A DNA stretch of 64,000 nucleotides from Lepidodermella squamata. Lineage: Eukaryota; Gastrotricha. A program made the translations under genes and the position numbers. The notes beneath the pieces are model-generated. The model did not search any database. It had not been told where the DNA came from and was given only the letters and a program-made list of their open reading frames with translations. Each line of letters begins with the position of its first letter. Positions within the stretch are counted from its first letter, which is position 1. Below, piece by piece: positions 1 to 10,024 of the stretch. The DNA lies in contig JBLDXI010000010.1 of assembly GCA_047495785.1 (NCBI GenBank), positions 1,612,001 to 1,676,000 of the forward strand, written 5' to 3'.

Positions 1-517
1 TAACGAAAGCCTGAGAGAAATTGCCAGCTTTCACGAGTTTCAGGCCGCGATCGAACAGCTTTTTGTCATCGCCCTCCTTGATGTTTTTGCCGTATTTTGC
101 CTGAGCAGCTTCGACATCTTCCGTATCCGGGCTTTGCGGGGAGATTTGAAGTAGAGCGTCAATCTTGTTTTCCCATTTCTTGCGTTGGTCGGCATGTTGC
201 CCGCCTCTAGTGAGAGCAATCCTGCATGCCGCGATAGACTTGCGCCAGTAGTTAAGCTGGAAGGCTGTTTCTTGGTAGCCAAGGATGATGTCGAGTTCTT
301 TCACCGGGCTGAGTTCACCGAGCTCTCGAACCGTGACGTTGTAAGCCTTCCAAGCTTTTACGAACAGGTCGAAGGCAACTGTCATGTTCTGCAGCTCTCG
401 TTGCTGCCGAACAGCCTCATCGTACAGCTCTTTCACAGATTCGCCCTCTGCTTGGATCGATACGAAGTAGAGACATGAAATTCCGAGCAGCAAGAGCAGC
501 CCAGGTTTCGGAGACAT
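1..517 (-). CDS. Secreted helical, TPR-like protein (3' part outside window)
   Basis: The minus strand is open from an ATG at 515-517 to the window edge, 172 codons without a stop, so this is the 5' part of a gene. Residues 1-23 form a clear signal peptide (MSPKPGLLLLLGISCLYF then SIQA). The rest is hydrophilic and probably helical. Two stretches, around residues 28-60 (LYDEAVRQQRELQN) and 150-170 (LFDRGLKLVKAGNFSQAF), have the small/large spacing of TPR-like helix pairs. Secretory-pathway TPR proteins include the collagen-modifying P3H/CRTAP and P4H families, but no diagnostic motif is visible, so I assign no function. No intron is needed in this part. Membership of a family is uncertain; the reading frame itself is well supported. 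Confidence 0.6.
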   Translation of the reverse strand, partial: MSPKPGLLLLLGISCLYFVSIQAEGESVKELYDEAVRQQRELQNMTVAFDLFVKAWKAYNVTVRELGELSPVKELDIILGYQETAFQLNYWRKSIAACRIALTRGGQHADQRKKWENKIDALLQISPQSPDTEDVEAAQAKYGKNIKEGDDKKLFDRGLKLVKAGNFSQAFV

Positions 518-1556
518 GTTTGATGATAAGTGAAATGACAAGTGCTATTTGAAAATACCACTTGTTTTGCTGTGTATAAATTCGAAAAACATTTAGCTGA
601 CGTGGCCTCGACGTGGCCGCGGCTTTTTTCTCGATGCTTTCATTCATCCAGACCAAAGGTTACGAGCTACGAGTAAACACGAGTAATAAAATGCGTGGGG
701 TTCATCATTATCTGTATGACAATAGCTTAAAGCATAAAATAGTGGTTATCAACTGCTAGGGCAAGGTGACTACATAAAAACAATAGCCTGGCTTCAACAT
801 TAACCGGTAGAAAGTCAAAACAGCAGCTTTGCGTTTTAAACAAAAACGGGGTTTATCGGAGTTATATATCAAACAGTTCCTAATTTAACTGAATTGATTG
901 TGGTGATCTGTGGAAAGTGGAACTGTCGATTTTTTCTAAGCTCCAATCATAGAGAAAAAAATTACCCTTTTCTCTATGGCTCCAAGCTGTTGAAGAAGAA
1001 TTTAAATCAAGAACTATAAGAATTGAAACTCGAGTAACTCGCGAACCTTTGAACAAGTATGTACTTCTCAAAAAGTGTTTGGCAAACTTAAAGCGTTCAA
1101 GATCAATGGACTTCAGGCAATTTTATGACTAGGCTGATAGCCAGTGCCGTACCAGATAGGGTAATAGCTGATAGTAAAACCAGTCGTGAAATTGAAATGA
1201 AGGTAATAAAAATTAACACTTAACCTAATTACCATTAGTACAATGTGTATGATGCATGATGCATGCGATTTTCGCATAGAAACAACTTATTCGCTATGAA
1301 TGATTCTGTACGAAAAATTTTTATTTGCCAAAGTAACACCTGCAACTGAACGAAGACTGCCAACAGCGTAGTTCAGGCTTCAGGCATTCAATTTACGGCG
1401 TGATCTGAGCACATTTTGCCCAATGAAAAACATTTTTGTTTAATTCGCCTGTTTCCTATTCAAAAGAGGAAGCATTTTATTTGAAAATTTGTAACCTGGA
1501 TGGAGCTTTTACCATAACTATATCATTGTTAAAATACTCCATTAGCAGCTCGCATA
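518..1556. other. Intergenic, no gene seen
   Basis: About 1 kb between divergent genes. I see only short AT-rich ORFs without domains or splice structure. It should hold the promoters of both flanking genes, but no box is convincing. Confidence 0.5.
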
Positions 1557-2651
1557 ATGCTCGGAAGGGATCTGATGTCTATCTTACTGGTTGTTAGTTC
1601 AGGACCCAGTGTTTCAGCAAGCTATGCATTTTGCCAGAACTTGGCCTCGAACTGTGAATACTTGACGTCCAAATTTGCAAAACCAAGCCCTGATCCAGTG
1701 AACTTAACACTATCTCTTCAGCCATACGCCTTCCTGGGCATCGACGATATAGCTCAGACATTCTCTCTTCAAGCAACGATGGTATTCGAATGGCCGCTAC
1801 CAGACTGCGCAAAGTGGCAAGCAAACAAAAGTGAGAATCTGCCATCAGAATGTTGGTACTCAAAAGACTCGATATGGAAGCCAACTATCAATATCTGGAA
1901 TCAAGTTGGCAGTTCCTCGCAATTTTTCTCTGACTCGGGCAGTGAGGTTGTAGTTACTAGCGATGGACAAGCTCATTGGTCTGCGAAAGGCGCCATTGAA
2001 ACTTCTTGCACCTTGGATCACGCCAAATTCCCATTCGACACTCAATCATGCAACATACAAATATCTGGTTATCAAGGTTTCAATGTAGAAAAACCGTTCA
2101 TTTTCACTGATGGGACAAAGATTCCATTCATTGTCGGCTTCGCGAATGATGCAGACATTTGGGAGCTGAAAAGCTATGAAACTGCGGTCAATAACGGAAT
2201 GAACAGCGCTCTTTTCTCGTTCACGGTCAAGCGCAAGTCCAACTATTACTTCGGCCTGTTTTTCGTTCCAACTTACCTTTTGGCCGTTATGATGTTAGGG
2301 ACGCTAGCTTTACCAGCGGAAATGGCGGATCGCTCGTCTTTTTCCGTCACTGTTTTTCTAGGTTTCATCTTTTTCCAGGGTGTTTTCTACTCGTCGATAC
2401 CGAAAACTTCGACGAGGCTTTACATGGAGGTCTATCTCAGCTGCTATTATGGAGCGTCAGTTATCATAGCGCTCTGGTGCTTAATCTCTTGCCGTCTGGT
2501 AACAGAGACCGCTTACTTTGCTAGGAAAGTCAAACTATGCAGGATGTCTGCCGTCAAAGTTATCGATATCGTGGATTTTGCGATATTTGTGCTCGTCTTG
2601 TTGTTCATCGCCGGGGTCAATGTTGTTTACTTCGCATCTATTGTGACTTAA
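1557..2651 (+). CDS. Intronless Cys-loop receptor subunit
   Basis: A 364-residue Cys-loop channel subunit in a single exon. The signal peptide is about residues 1-21. The conserved extracellular segment DDIAQTFSLQA lies near residue 63. The WKP motif (loop A region) is near 103, and the Cys-loop CTLDHAKFPFDTQSC has the canonical 13 residues between cysteines. M1 follows YYFGLFFVP, M2 follows MADR (Asp at -1', Arg at 0'), M3 is near RLYMEVYLS and M4 near IDIVDFAIFVL. The M3-M4 loop is very short. There is no vicinal Cys pair in loop C, so ordinary acetylcholine binding is unlikely. It resembles group A, but all three introns of that group are missing, which suggests a retrocopy or complete intron loss. 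Plasma-membrane location and pentamer assembly are inferred from the family. Confidence 0.88.
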   Translation: MLGRDLMSILLVVSSGPSVSASYAFCQNLASNCEYLTSKFAKPSPDPVNLTLSLQPYAFLGIDDIAQTFSLQATMVFEWPLPDCAKWQANKSENLPSECWYSKDSIWKPTINIWNQVGSSSQFFSDSGSEVVVTSDGQAHWSAKGAIETSCTLDHAKFPFDTQSCNIQISGYQGFNVEKPFIFTDGTKIPFIVGFANDADIWELKSYETAVNNGMNSALFSFTVKRKSNYYFGLFFVPTYLLAVMMLGTLALPAEMADRSSFSVTVFLGFIFFQGVFYSSIPKTSTRLYMEVYLSCYYGASVIIALWCLISCRLVTETAYFARKVKLCRMSAVKVIDIVDFAIFVLVLLFIAGVNVVYFASIVT

Positions 2652-3295
2652 GTGCACAGTAAGTGTTCAGAGTGCTCCCCAATTTTCTTAATGTGCTTAC
2701 GGGCAAAAACATATGAATACGCCTGTTGGGGACGTCACAATCTTCACTTTTCCGTCCGATTTCGTAGTTCAAGCAGCCTGATTTCATTATAATAATTTCA
2801 GAAAATAAAATACGGCAATATTAGCAGTCAAAATAAAAGTTCAATTATTTTACAGCCCATAAAGAAGTAGAATAGAAAAAGTTGACTTTCTATCGAAGAG
2901 ACTTTTATTATCATGACTTGGTAAGCAAAACTACCGATAGGACTTTTTGACGACACTTCGGATACTTCCCGTCTATACGAAAAATTAGGTATTAGGGAAT
3001 TGGGCCATTAATTAGGAATTAAGAAGCATGATTATATAGATTTCACAACAAAAACTGATTCGAGGCATAGAGCATAGAGAAGTCCAAGAACCTTTACTTT
3101 GCAAGCTCCACAAATCTGTGCGATGGGCTGGGAAGTTCTAAGTTTCAGTTTAGAATACCCATTCCACTCTATTCTCTACGATTTTAGAGGACACAAGCGT
3201 TGATGTGCTGCAAAGAAACATTTTATTTTCACTTTCGTAGTTTAGAAAGAAGAATCTAAATAAGATTTGGTCACAAAAATCGTCGTTTCCATAAA
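2652..3295. other. Intergenic between convergent genes
   Basis: AT-rich sequence with AATAAA-type signals for both flanking genes (plus strand near 2803, minus strand near 3222). No coding region seen. Confidence 0.4.
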
Positions 3296-4141
3296 TTACG
3301 CTGCGCAGAATTCCATCCCTGGCGTGTTGAAGCTGGAAGTTGTTACAGTTTGCGTTGATGAAACTTGCAACTGTTTTCCGGCAATCCCAATGCAGCAGGC
3401 TGTGTAGGACGAATACTGTGCGAACTCAAAGCTAAGCATTTTCGTGTAATTTTTCTATGCGGAAGGTAACTTACGCTATTTGGGGAAGCGGATATGGATG
3501 CAGCGTTGTTGAAACAGGTTTCTGGGAAACGAGGGCAGTACTTTTGAGTAGCAGTGGAACCACTGTAACCATCGTTATTTGCAGCGACCAGACACGACCG
3601 AAATAGAGTTCCACTTGGGAAACAAACTGCAGCTGGTCGACCACCAGAAAGGATGGTATCATAAACGGGTGTTCCCGTGAAAGACGCACAGCAAGTCGAG
3701 AAATCAATGTACGTAGCAATAGCCTATTTTATAATATCTTGAAAGAAGAACTAGTTGGATTATTGCAATATTGACGTACAGAAGACCCAAATGGGCAGTT
3801 GGTAGACCCTGTGAAGCCTGGTACGATGCAGAACTTGAGGTTTGTCGTGGCCGGAGACAAATTTGTCGAGGAAATCTGGCACTGTGTCACTTGAGTCTGA
3901 AAAAATCAGGAAATGTATGAATTATCGCAAGATAGACTTTTCTCACCGCACAACCAGATCCTGTCGGGCAAGGATTAGCTGTATTCTGGCAACTATTGCC
4001 TGTAGTACAAGCTGGAGAGCTAGACAAGCAGCTTTGCCCCGAAGGGCAGGAGACAGTTGGAGTTGTAGTTGATACCGTGCATGCTGCCCCGAAATCGAAA
4101 TGGGAAAAAGCAGCGAGCAACAAGGCAATGTAAGACTTCAT
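3296..4141 (-). CDS. Secreted cysteine- and serine/threonine-rich protein, four exons
   Basis: Exons 3947-4141, 3780-3896, 3475-3723 and 3296-3415 join in frame (all phase 0) over introns of 50, 56 and 59 bp to give 226 residues. The signal peptide is about residues 1-20 (MKSYIALLLAAF then GAAC). Exon 1 encodes a Cys-rich Thr/Ser segment with CPSGQSC, CTTGNSC and CPTGSGC, a repeating C-x5-C pattern. Later exons add six or more cysteines (STCCASF, FRSCLVAA, YTACCIG) in a low-charge background. I recognise no named domain. It looks like an extracellular matrix, mucus or cuticle-type protein. The splice sites are canonical (GTGAGA, GTACGT, GTAAGT donors; CAG, TAG, CAG acceptors), which makes the model fairly secure although the function is unknown. 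Confidence 0.72.
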
Positions 4142-5175
4142 TTTAATTTCAGTGGAATTAGCAGCGGAGGCGTTAAAAGGCTTGAAATTGAAATGATTTA
4201 CCCCTTGTTATCTCATGTTCAGTGGCCATGCGTGATGTGAGTAATTAAAAACCTCATTCTTTGCTTCAACCCACGTTTTTCTCGATGTTTTTACTCTTTA
4301 CATATTTCGGCACGATAGTTGATAGCTATATTTGCTTCTTTCAACGGCGTTTGACGTAGAAACGTGATTGACCTTTGTGACGTTCAAACAAATTTAATAG
4401 GAGATTTCAGGCTCAGGAATTTACACAGGAATTTACGGGATGGGTGATTGATATTAAGCGTTAAATGACCTTCAGCCTTAAAACTGGGAGATATTATTAT
4501 TTTGGATTCCTGAGACATTTCTTTCTCATTATTTTATTCACTGCCATAGAAATTGTGCTTGTCAATCAAATCTCTAATGTCTAATGGATATGCTCATTCG
4601 AAAATTATCTACCTAACAAATAACAAATCCTGTGTTTAATACACGACAGCAACTTCATGAGAAGTTAACTTGGCGCCGTTCTTATGATTCATCGATAAGC
4701 CTTTAACAGCCTTTCCAACCCTGGATAAGTGCAGCGGCGTGCGGATGCCGAAAGCTTGGAAATATCAAGTGGTCGCTGTGGCCGTAAGCTCGGATCTAAT
4801 CTTGGGCTTCACCTTGGGCTTTACACGTTCCCGTCTTACTGTTCTTTTTCTTGTTTGCGGTTCCTGGGAAACCCTTAACCTTAATATCACGAAAGATCCA
4901 ATTAAACAATGTCTCGTGAATTATTTTCACAACAGCGTAAAGCAAGACATGATATTATGACAAAATCAATGTAAAAGACATTTGATACTTTATTAACTGA
5001 AAAAAATCAATTTCTTTTTAGCTCAGCCATACCAGTAACTTCGAAATATAAAATTTTCCGTATGAGCATTGCCTTTTGCACTTTAAATTGACAAGTTTCA
5101 GCAGCGTATCTTAATTTGAAAGGTTTCAGAAGATTATTGTCAAGTTTCTTTCCTTTACTGCAAGGTCGTCTTATT
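4142..5175. other. Intergenic, no secure gene
   Basis: About 1 kb. A minus-strand stretch near 4770-4980 is open and Lys-rich but has no start, splice context or domain, so I do not call it. Confidence 0.4.
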
Positions 5176-5721
5176 TCAGCTTTTCAATTCGGCATTGAAA
5201 GCAATCACGACGGATAAGGCAGCAAAAATGCCGATCATTGTTAAGCTAGGCGACTTGAAACTTGCCGAGGCTTTCGCACAGCAACTGTTCGACGCGCAGT
5301 ACTCGCCTGTTGAACACGAATCCGAAAGTATGCACCTCCTAGTGCACGGCGCTTGGGTTGTCGTAGTAGCTGGTGGATTCACGCGAACTGTATAGCACCT
5401 TCCAGCCCCGCCGTATACTTCTGTCGAAGCGCAGTCGCATTGGTAGTTGCGGCACAGCAAATCGCCTCGGCAGTTGAGTGAAGACGCGCAAATCGCCCCC
5501 CGCTGGGCGCACAATAAACAGTTTGAAAGGCTATAAGTCGCGTAGCATGTGGCGTCTGCTGCTATGTAATATGGGTATGTGTTCGGACAAGCGCAATATC
5601 CATCCAAACATTCGAGGACCCCGTCGCAGCTGAGACTCGACACGCAGGTCTGGCCATACTGCAGGAGAAGGGCGGAAATTGAAGTTAGAAAGCTTGCAAA
5701 GAAAAGGGAGCGAAAAATCAT
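5176..5721 (-). CDS. Secreted EB-type cysteine-rich protein, probably GPI-anchored
   Basis: A single-exon protein of 181 residues. The signal peptide is about residues 1-18. Three cysteine modules follow: one near 26-50 with LECLDGYCACP, one near 68-108 with CLLCAQRGAICASSLNC then CRNYQCDCAS, and a third near 122-148 ending NSCC. The spacing C-x3-L-x-C-x-x-x-x-C-x-C resembles EB modules of invertebrate surface proteins. A Thr linker (TTTTQAP) precedes the third module. The last 25 residues are hydrophobic (LTMIGIFAALSVVIAF), followed by a short polar tail, as expected of a GPI-anchor signal or a single membrane pass. It is a close relative of the protein at 6745-7254, with the same module order, so the two are tandem duplicates. 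Role unknown; extracellular binding is inferred. Confidence 0.8.
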   Translation of the reverse strand: MIFRSLFFASFLTSISALLLQYGQTCVSSLSCDGVLECLDGYCACPNTYPYYIAADATCYATYSLSNCLLCAQRGAICASSLNCRGDLLCRNYQCDCASTEVYGGAGRCYTVRVNPPATTTTQAPCTRRCILSDSCSTGEYCASNSCCAKASASFKSPSLTMIGIFAALSVVIAFNAELKS

Positions 5722-6744
5722 TTTCCTTCAACAATAAAAAAACTTGAAATGACATTTGTAACGCAGATGGAACCAATTTATAGGCGACTTCCTATTTTTT
5801 GCCTGAAATGAGCAATAAATGACAGTTAACGTTCAAACCGATGAGCCATTCTAATCCTAAGCATACCATCATTTAGACACCTTCAGGGGATCAAAGAGTT
5901 TGCCATTGTTACATTGTAACCATTTAATAGCGCGAAATTGCTCTAGCATACGTATGATCGCTGTTTTTATTTTTCGGCTAGGCTGCTTATGAGTCCTTGT
6001 CGAAAATGCTCGTCGACAACTCAAACTTCGGTCGCCAGGATTCCGACATTTTGCTCTTAAATTAGCAACAGCATCAAGAAGTTGTTTAGTTGGTTTCAAT
6101 CGCTGGATTTCTTGCCAAAACCATTAAGATTATGGCGGCGCTTTAAGAGGATTTTCTAAATACGATTCCCTTATTACTCATGGATGACTGAGAGAAATTA
6201 AAGAAGTTAAGGGAAAATATCGTCACGATTTTAGTGTTTGATTTAATGCTCACCGCTGAAAACATCCGCTATTTCCGAGCCAAACATACAGGCATTCTTT
6301 TGTAATTGTGTTTCTCAACTGAAATAGAAAAGAAGTACTGAATACAACGGTTACAAATGTCGAAAAACGATCGCTAGTGGGCCTTCCTTGAGATTTAACG
6401 CTGTATTCTTTATTTTGAGAGACATTTCACTCAATCTTTGCGAATTGCGAATTAAAACATGTTAGTGAATTAGATCTTAGCGGTCAATCTCTTCAAGTGC
6501 ACCAGCGGAATCATTTGGATTTGCACTATTTTAGGGTGGGTAAAGCATTCTGCCTATATGACTACTATGAGCTGAGTTACCATTTAGCCCTATAGGTTCG
6601 TCAATCCACAAAATAATTAATACACTTTTATTGGAAATTCAGTTAGGATACTTGTTCGCGACTGCATTTTCTCCATATAATGGATGCACTATTGTTATCG
6701 GCTGCAGAGCAAAAGTCAGCTTTCTGGACAGGCGACGTTCAGCT
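5722..6744. other. Intergenic between EB-type paralogs
   Basis: About 1 kb between two same-strand genes. It should contain the upstream region of 5176-5721 and the 3' end of 6745-7254. No coding structure seen. Confidence 0.4.
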
Positions 6745-7254
6745 TTACAGTTTATCCGAGGCGAGAATGAGAGCAGTTGCAGCGGCAAGAAATAGGTGAT
6801 GAAGCTTTGCGAAGATTGAAACTGCACCGCTCACGCAGCACTGTCCAGGAGCGCAGTACTGTCCAGCAGAAGGGCATTGTGCCGAAGAAGTACACGGATT
6901 TTCGCATCGCAGGCTGTACGGATCGTTGGAGAAGCACCGGCCTTTTCCGCCGTAGCTGTAATTCACAGCGCAACCGCAGCGCGAGGCATAGCATGAGAGT
7001 TCGCCGCGACATTGATAACTGGCTCGGCATGTTGCACCGTATTCAGCACAGCCGTTACAGCTTTCTTCTAACATTTCAATGCAGTAAATACCCGATCTGT
7101 ATGGCGCTCCTTCTGAGCAGCCGCAGTAGCCATATGAGCAGACCAAGTTGCCACTGCAGTCTGCCTTTTCCTTACACTTAGCATCAATGTTGCCATCCCC
7201 AGCCTGTACAGCTGCCGCAAAACAAGCAAGAAAAATCGAAATTTTAACAAACAT
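6745..7254 (-). CDS. Secreted EB-type cysteine-rich protein, probably GPI-anchored
   Basis: A 169-residue single-exon paralog of 5176-5721. The signal peptide is about residues 1-18 (MFVKISIFLACFAAAVQA). Module 1 includes LVCSYGYCGCS near 41, module 2 has CNGCAEYGATCRASYQC then CYASRCGC near 65-95, and module 3 is CENPCTSSAQCPSAGQYC followed by GQCC near 117-142. The carboxyl end is hydrophobic (LFLAAATALILA) and ends in DKL, consistent with a GPI signal. The paralogs share the positions of most cysteines and the phrase YGGxGRC before module 3. This gene is divergent from the truncated paralog that starts at 7600. Extracellular location is well supported; molecular function is not known. Confidence 0.8.
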   Translation of the reverse strand: MFVKISIFLACFAAAVQAGDGNIDAKCKEKADCSGNLVCSYGYCGCSEGAPYRSGIYCIEMLEESCNGCAEYGATCRASYQCRGELSCYASRCGCAVNYSYGGKGRCFSNDPYSLRCENPCTSSAQCPSAGQYCAPGQCCVSGAVSIFAKLHHLFLAAATALILASDKL

Positions 7255-7599
7255 GCTGTTGAAAAATGTCCAACTGGGGAGAAATCCTTCGACTTAAATA
7301 TCCGATTTTTGCATGATTAGATTTCAAAACCTAATCCGCTTGAAAATTCGTCAAACAGCGTTGTTCAGGCATTTTCAATCATCGACATATACAGCTTACT
7401 GACTCAAATTCACTCTCGTTGACAAAAACCCAAGTTTCAAATAATGTTTTATTCCTTTGTAAGGGATTAATCCTGTAATCCGATTATACGCAGCTAAGAT
7501 TCATATGACTCAAATTCAAGTTGTAACTTGCAGGGTGCTTGAGTTGCCGCATATAATGGCGCGCTTTTTGCAGAATTTGAATATTTTTCCGTATCTGAA
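7255..7599. promoter_or_regulatory. Shared upstream region of two divergent EB-type genes
   Basis: A 345-bp interval between start codons on opposite strands, so it should carry both promoters. No specific box is identified. Confidence 0.35.
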
Positions 7600-7938
7600 A
7601 TGTATTTTATCCTTATTGCTATCTTCATTTTTGGAGCCGCTGAGTGCTGCCAACCAGCGAATTCTCGCGATTACTACCAGTCATGCAGCTCCACAAGCGC
7701 ATGTGTCGGTGTCCTGGAGTGCAAAAATGGCTATTGCGAGTGTGCCGATGATTATCCGTACTTTGACTATGCGTTACGGCAGTGTAACTCTTCAAGCACC
7801 TATTGCAAGGGATGTGCACAGGTCAAGGCGTACTGCACAGCATCGGGCCAATGCGGGGGCAGCTTGTCGTGCCTCAACAAAACATGCTCGTGTTCGAAGA
7901 CGAAGCCAAATTATGCTGGAAAGGGCCAGTGCATGTAA
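7600..7938 (+). CDS. Short secreted EB-type protein (third paralog)
   Basis: A 112-residue protein with a signal peptide about residues 1-16 (MYFILIAIFIFGAAEC). Module 1 (LECKNGYCECADDYPY) and module 2 (CKGCAQVKAYC then LSCLNKTCSCS) align with the two EB-type genes on the other strand. The match to YPYYI in 5176-5721 is close (YPYFD). It stops right after the segment YAGKGQCM, so the third cysteine module and the hydrophobic carboxyl tail of the paralogs are missing. It is therefore predicted to be a soluble secreted form rather than an anchored one. The truncation could be natural or could reflect a lost 3' exon; no downstream exon with the missing module is obvious. Confidence 0.72.
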   Translation: MYFILIAIFIFGAAECCQPANSRDYYQSCSSTSACVGVLECKNGYCECADDYPYFDYALRQCNSSSTYCKGCAQVKAYCTASGQCGGSLSCLNKTCSCSKTKPNYAGKGQCM

Positions 7939-8381
7939 AAAACAACTGGGAATCTCGAACGATATCAGCATTATATTTCAGAACTGTCGCAATGATAATA
8001 TGAAATGCCTTAACTTTCAAAATTTCGAGCAACCGTTTAAACATTAAGCTTTGAAATTATGCATAAACGTCAAATGAAAGAGCAGATTCTTGTTTTTATT
8101 TAGCGTGGTGAATGCTATTGGCTATAGCCTGAGAAACTGAAAAATCACCTACAAATTACAACTTTGCTCATTATTATCCTCCCTATTTTTAGCTTTCCAA
8201 TGAATTTGAAATCATCAAATCCTTCTCATTGTTGTAGCGAAATTTTAGCGAATTTTCCCCATTCGTCTATTCGTCATAGGTCCCATTGTTTTAGGACTCA
8301 GTAGCCAATTTATACACCGGTTTGCAACTAGACTTACGGCATCTAGAAAATAAGAAACTTCGTTATCAGTAAGTGCACTTT
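7939..8381. other. Intergenic between convergent genes
   Basis: AT-rich 3' flank of both neighbours; nothing else seen. Confidence 0.35.
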
Positions 8382-9736
8382 TTATTCTTGAAAATCCATA
8401 ACACGAGAAAGAATGTTTTCGATGTTACCGCTGGTAACAATGATAGCCATTATGTAAGCGTCGAGACCACTGAGTAACGAGACGACAGTGCAAACGACGA
8501 AGCAATCGAGAATACGCACGTTTGTCATGGTGATGCTACAGACCAAATTCCATTTTCTACCGCCCCATTTTGATAACGCCAACAAGCTGGCAATGAAGCA
8601 ATAAACTGTCAGAAAAACACAAGCGGCGAGTTGAATTTGAATCAGGGCTAACATGTAGACGACTTGGTTTGTTCTCGGCAACTCTGGTAGGATTAGATTA
8701 AATTCAAAAGTGAACGTAAGGACTAAAATAAGGCTGAGGATTATCCTTTCCTTATTTTTCGGGCTGATCAGGAAAACTGAAACGTGCAAAATCAACAGAA
8801 CATAAATTGGAGACATCGAATAGGCGAGAAAGTAAAAAGGATTCCTCTTAAACGCCATGTTAAGTTGAATGCGGTCGTAGTTGTTGATTTTGCTGCGGTT
8901 GTAAGTGAATTCGTCCTTAAGGCATTCCCAATCATCTCCATCAGAGATGATCGACTCGAATTTAACATTAAACTTGACATTACTGATAATTGCGTAAATG
9001 TCCCAATCTTTTGTTGATAGCTGAATGCTGCAGTTGAGACGATCGAAAGGAAAGTGGGCGAGATTGAATCCATTTTCGCATTTCGTATCGATCACCCTTG
9101 ATCCTCGAATGTAGCCATAAACTGGCTCAGCATCTGCTCGGAAAGTCACATCGGTTGAATCTCGTTTGATTGGCAATAAGTTCATTTCATTGACTGAATT
9201 GAGGTGTTCAATAATTGGAATCCACGTCTTCTGCGAGTCTCGAGTTACCCATATTGCATAGCCTTTCCCACCTGCAGGGCCTAAGAACTCATCCCGATCC
9301 ATTGGCTTACATTTCGAGGCAGGTAATCGCCAGTAGACGAAAATCACAGCTAGTACTGAGACACTTCAAATAGAGAAATTTAAAGAAAAATCTTTAACGT
9401 TTCAGTTGCGAACCTTCTTTCGTCGTCGTTAATTCTGACTATGCGCTGTAGGTTGACTGTAATATCAATAATGATTGGCAGGTCATCGTGGCTTCGCTGA
9501 TTGATCAAATAATTGTCGATATTTCGCTCCTTAGCGATGGGGCAAGCAACATTGAAAAAGTACGCCGTAAAATCGATGATAGTTGCGTTGTTGAATACTT
9601 TTTTAAGCGGAGTTGTAACGGTGGGAGGTGGGGCAGGCTCAGTCAGAGGAAAATCAACTTCGAAGTCTTCCGCACTCACACGCAGCAAGGTGAAAAGCAG
9701 TAAAGAGAATATAGAAGAGAACATGTCTGAGGACAT
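8382..9736 (-). CDS. Cys-loop receptor subunit with a 15-residue Cys-loop
   Basis: Exons 9414-9736 and 8382-9363 join over a 50-bp intron (AG|GTTCGC to TTTGAAG) to give 434 residues. The ATG at 9734-9736 is the first in frame. A signal peptide spans about residues 1-22. The conserved phrase INDDERS-VSVLAVIFVYW crosses the intron at the position used throughout the family. The Cys-loop is CENGFNLAHFPFDRLNC, 15 residues between the cysteines against the usual 13. M1 starts near YFLAYSMSPIYVLL, M2 follows NKER (Glu at -1', Arg at 0'), and M4 lies near ILDCFVVCTVVSLL. M2 contains FEFN, which is unusually polar near 11'-14'. There is no vicinal Cys pair in loop C. This is an outlier nearest to group C. 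Channel function is inferred from the family; the ligand is unknown. Confidence 0.84.
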
Positions 9737-10024
9737 TGATTTTTTCAATTCAAAGATAGCATAATATCATCGATGTATCATAGAATAAATAATTATGATG
9801 ATTGATATGCTTGGCTGGTAGAGCCGAGGCGGCAGTGCAGAAACAATTGCCATCTCGCTCCCATGAGTGGGATCGGAAAATGATTGCACGCAAGGCAAAG
9901 ATAACATGCCCTTAATTTTTTATGATTTTTTATTATTTCTGAGATTAAAAAAGGAACCAAAATACAGATTGCACAATTGTTTTATATTTTTTGTCTACAT
10001 CAGGAGCAAAAACATGTATCGTGT

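Noticed and set aside
880-1071. Minus-strand 63-codon frame
   Set aside because: Low-complexity AT-rich sequence, no signal peptide, no domain.
4770-4980. Minus-strand Lys-rich open stretch resembling a fossil exon
   Set aside because: No start codon, no convincing splice sites and no recognised domain.
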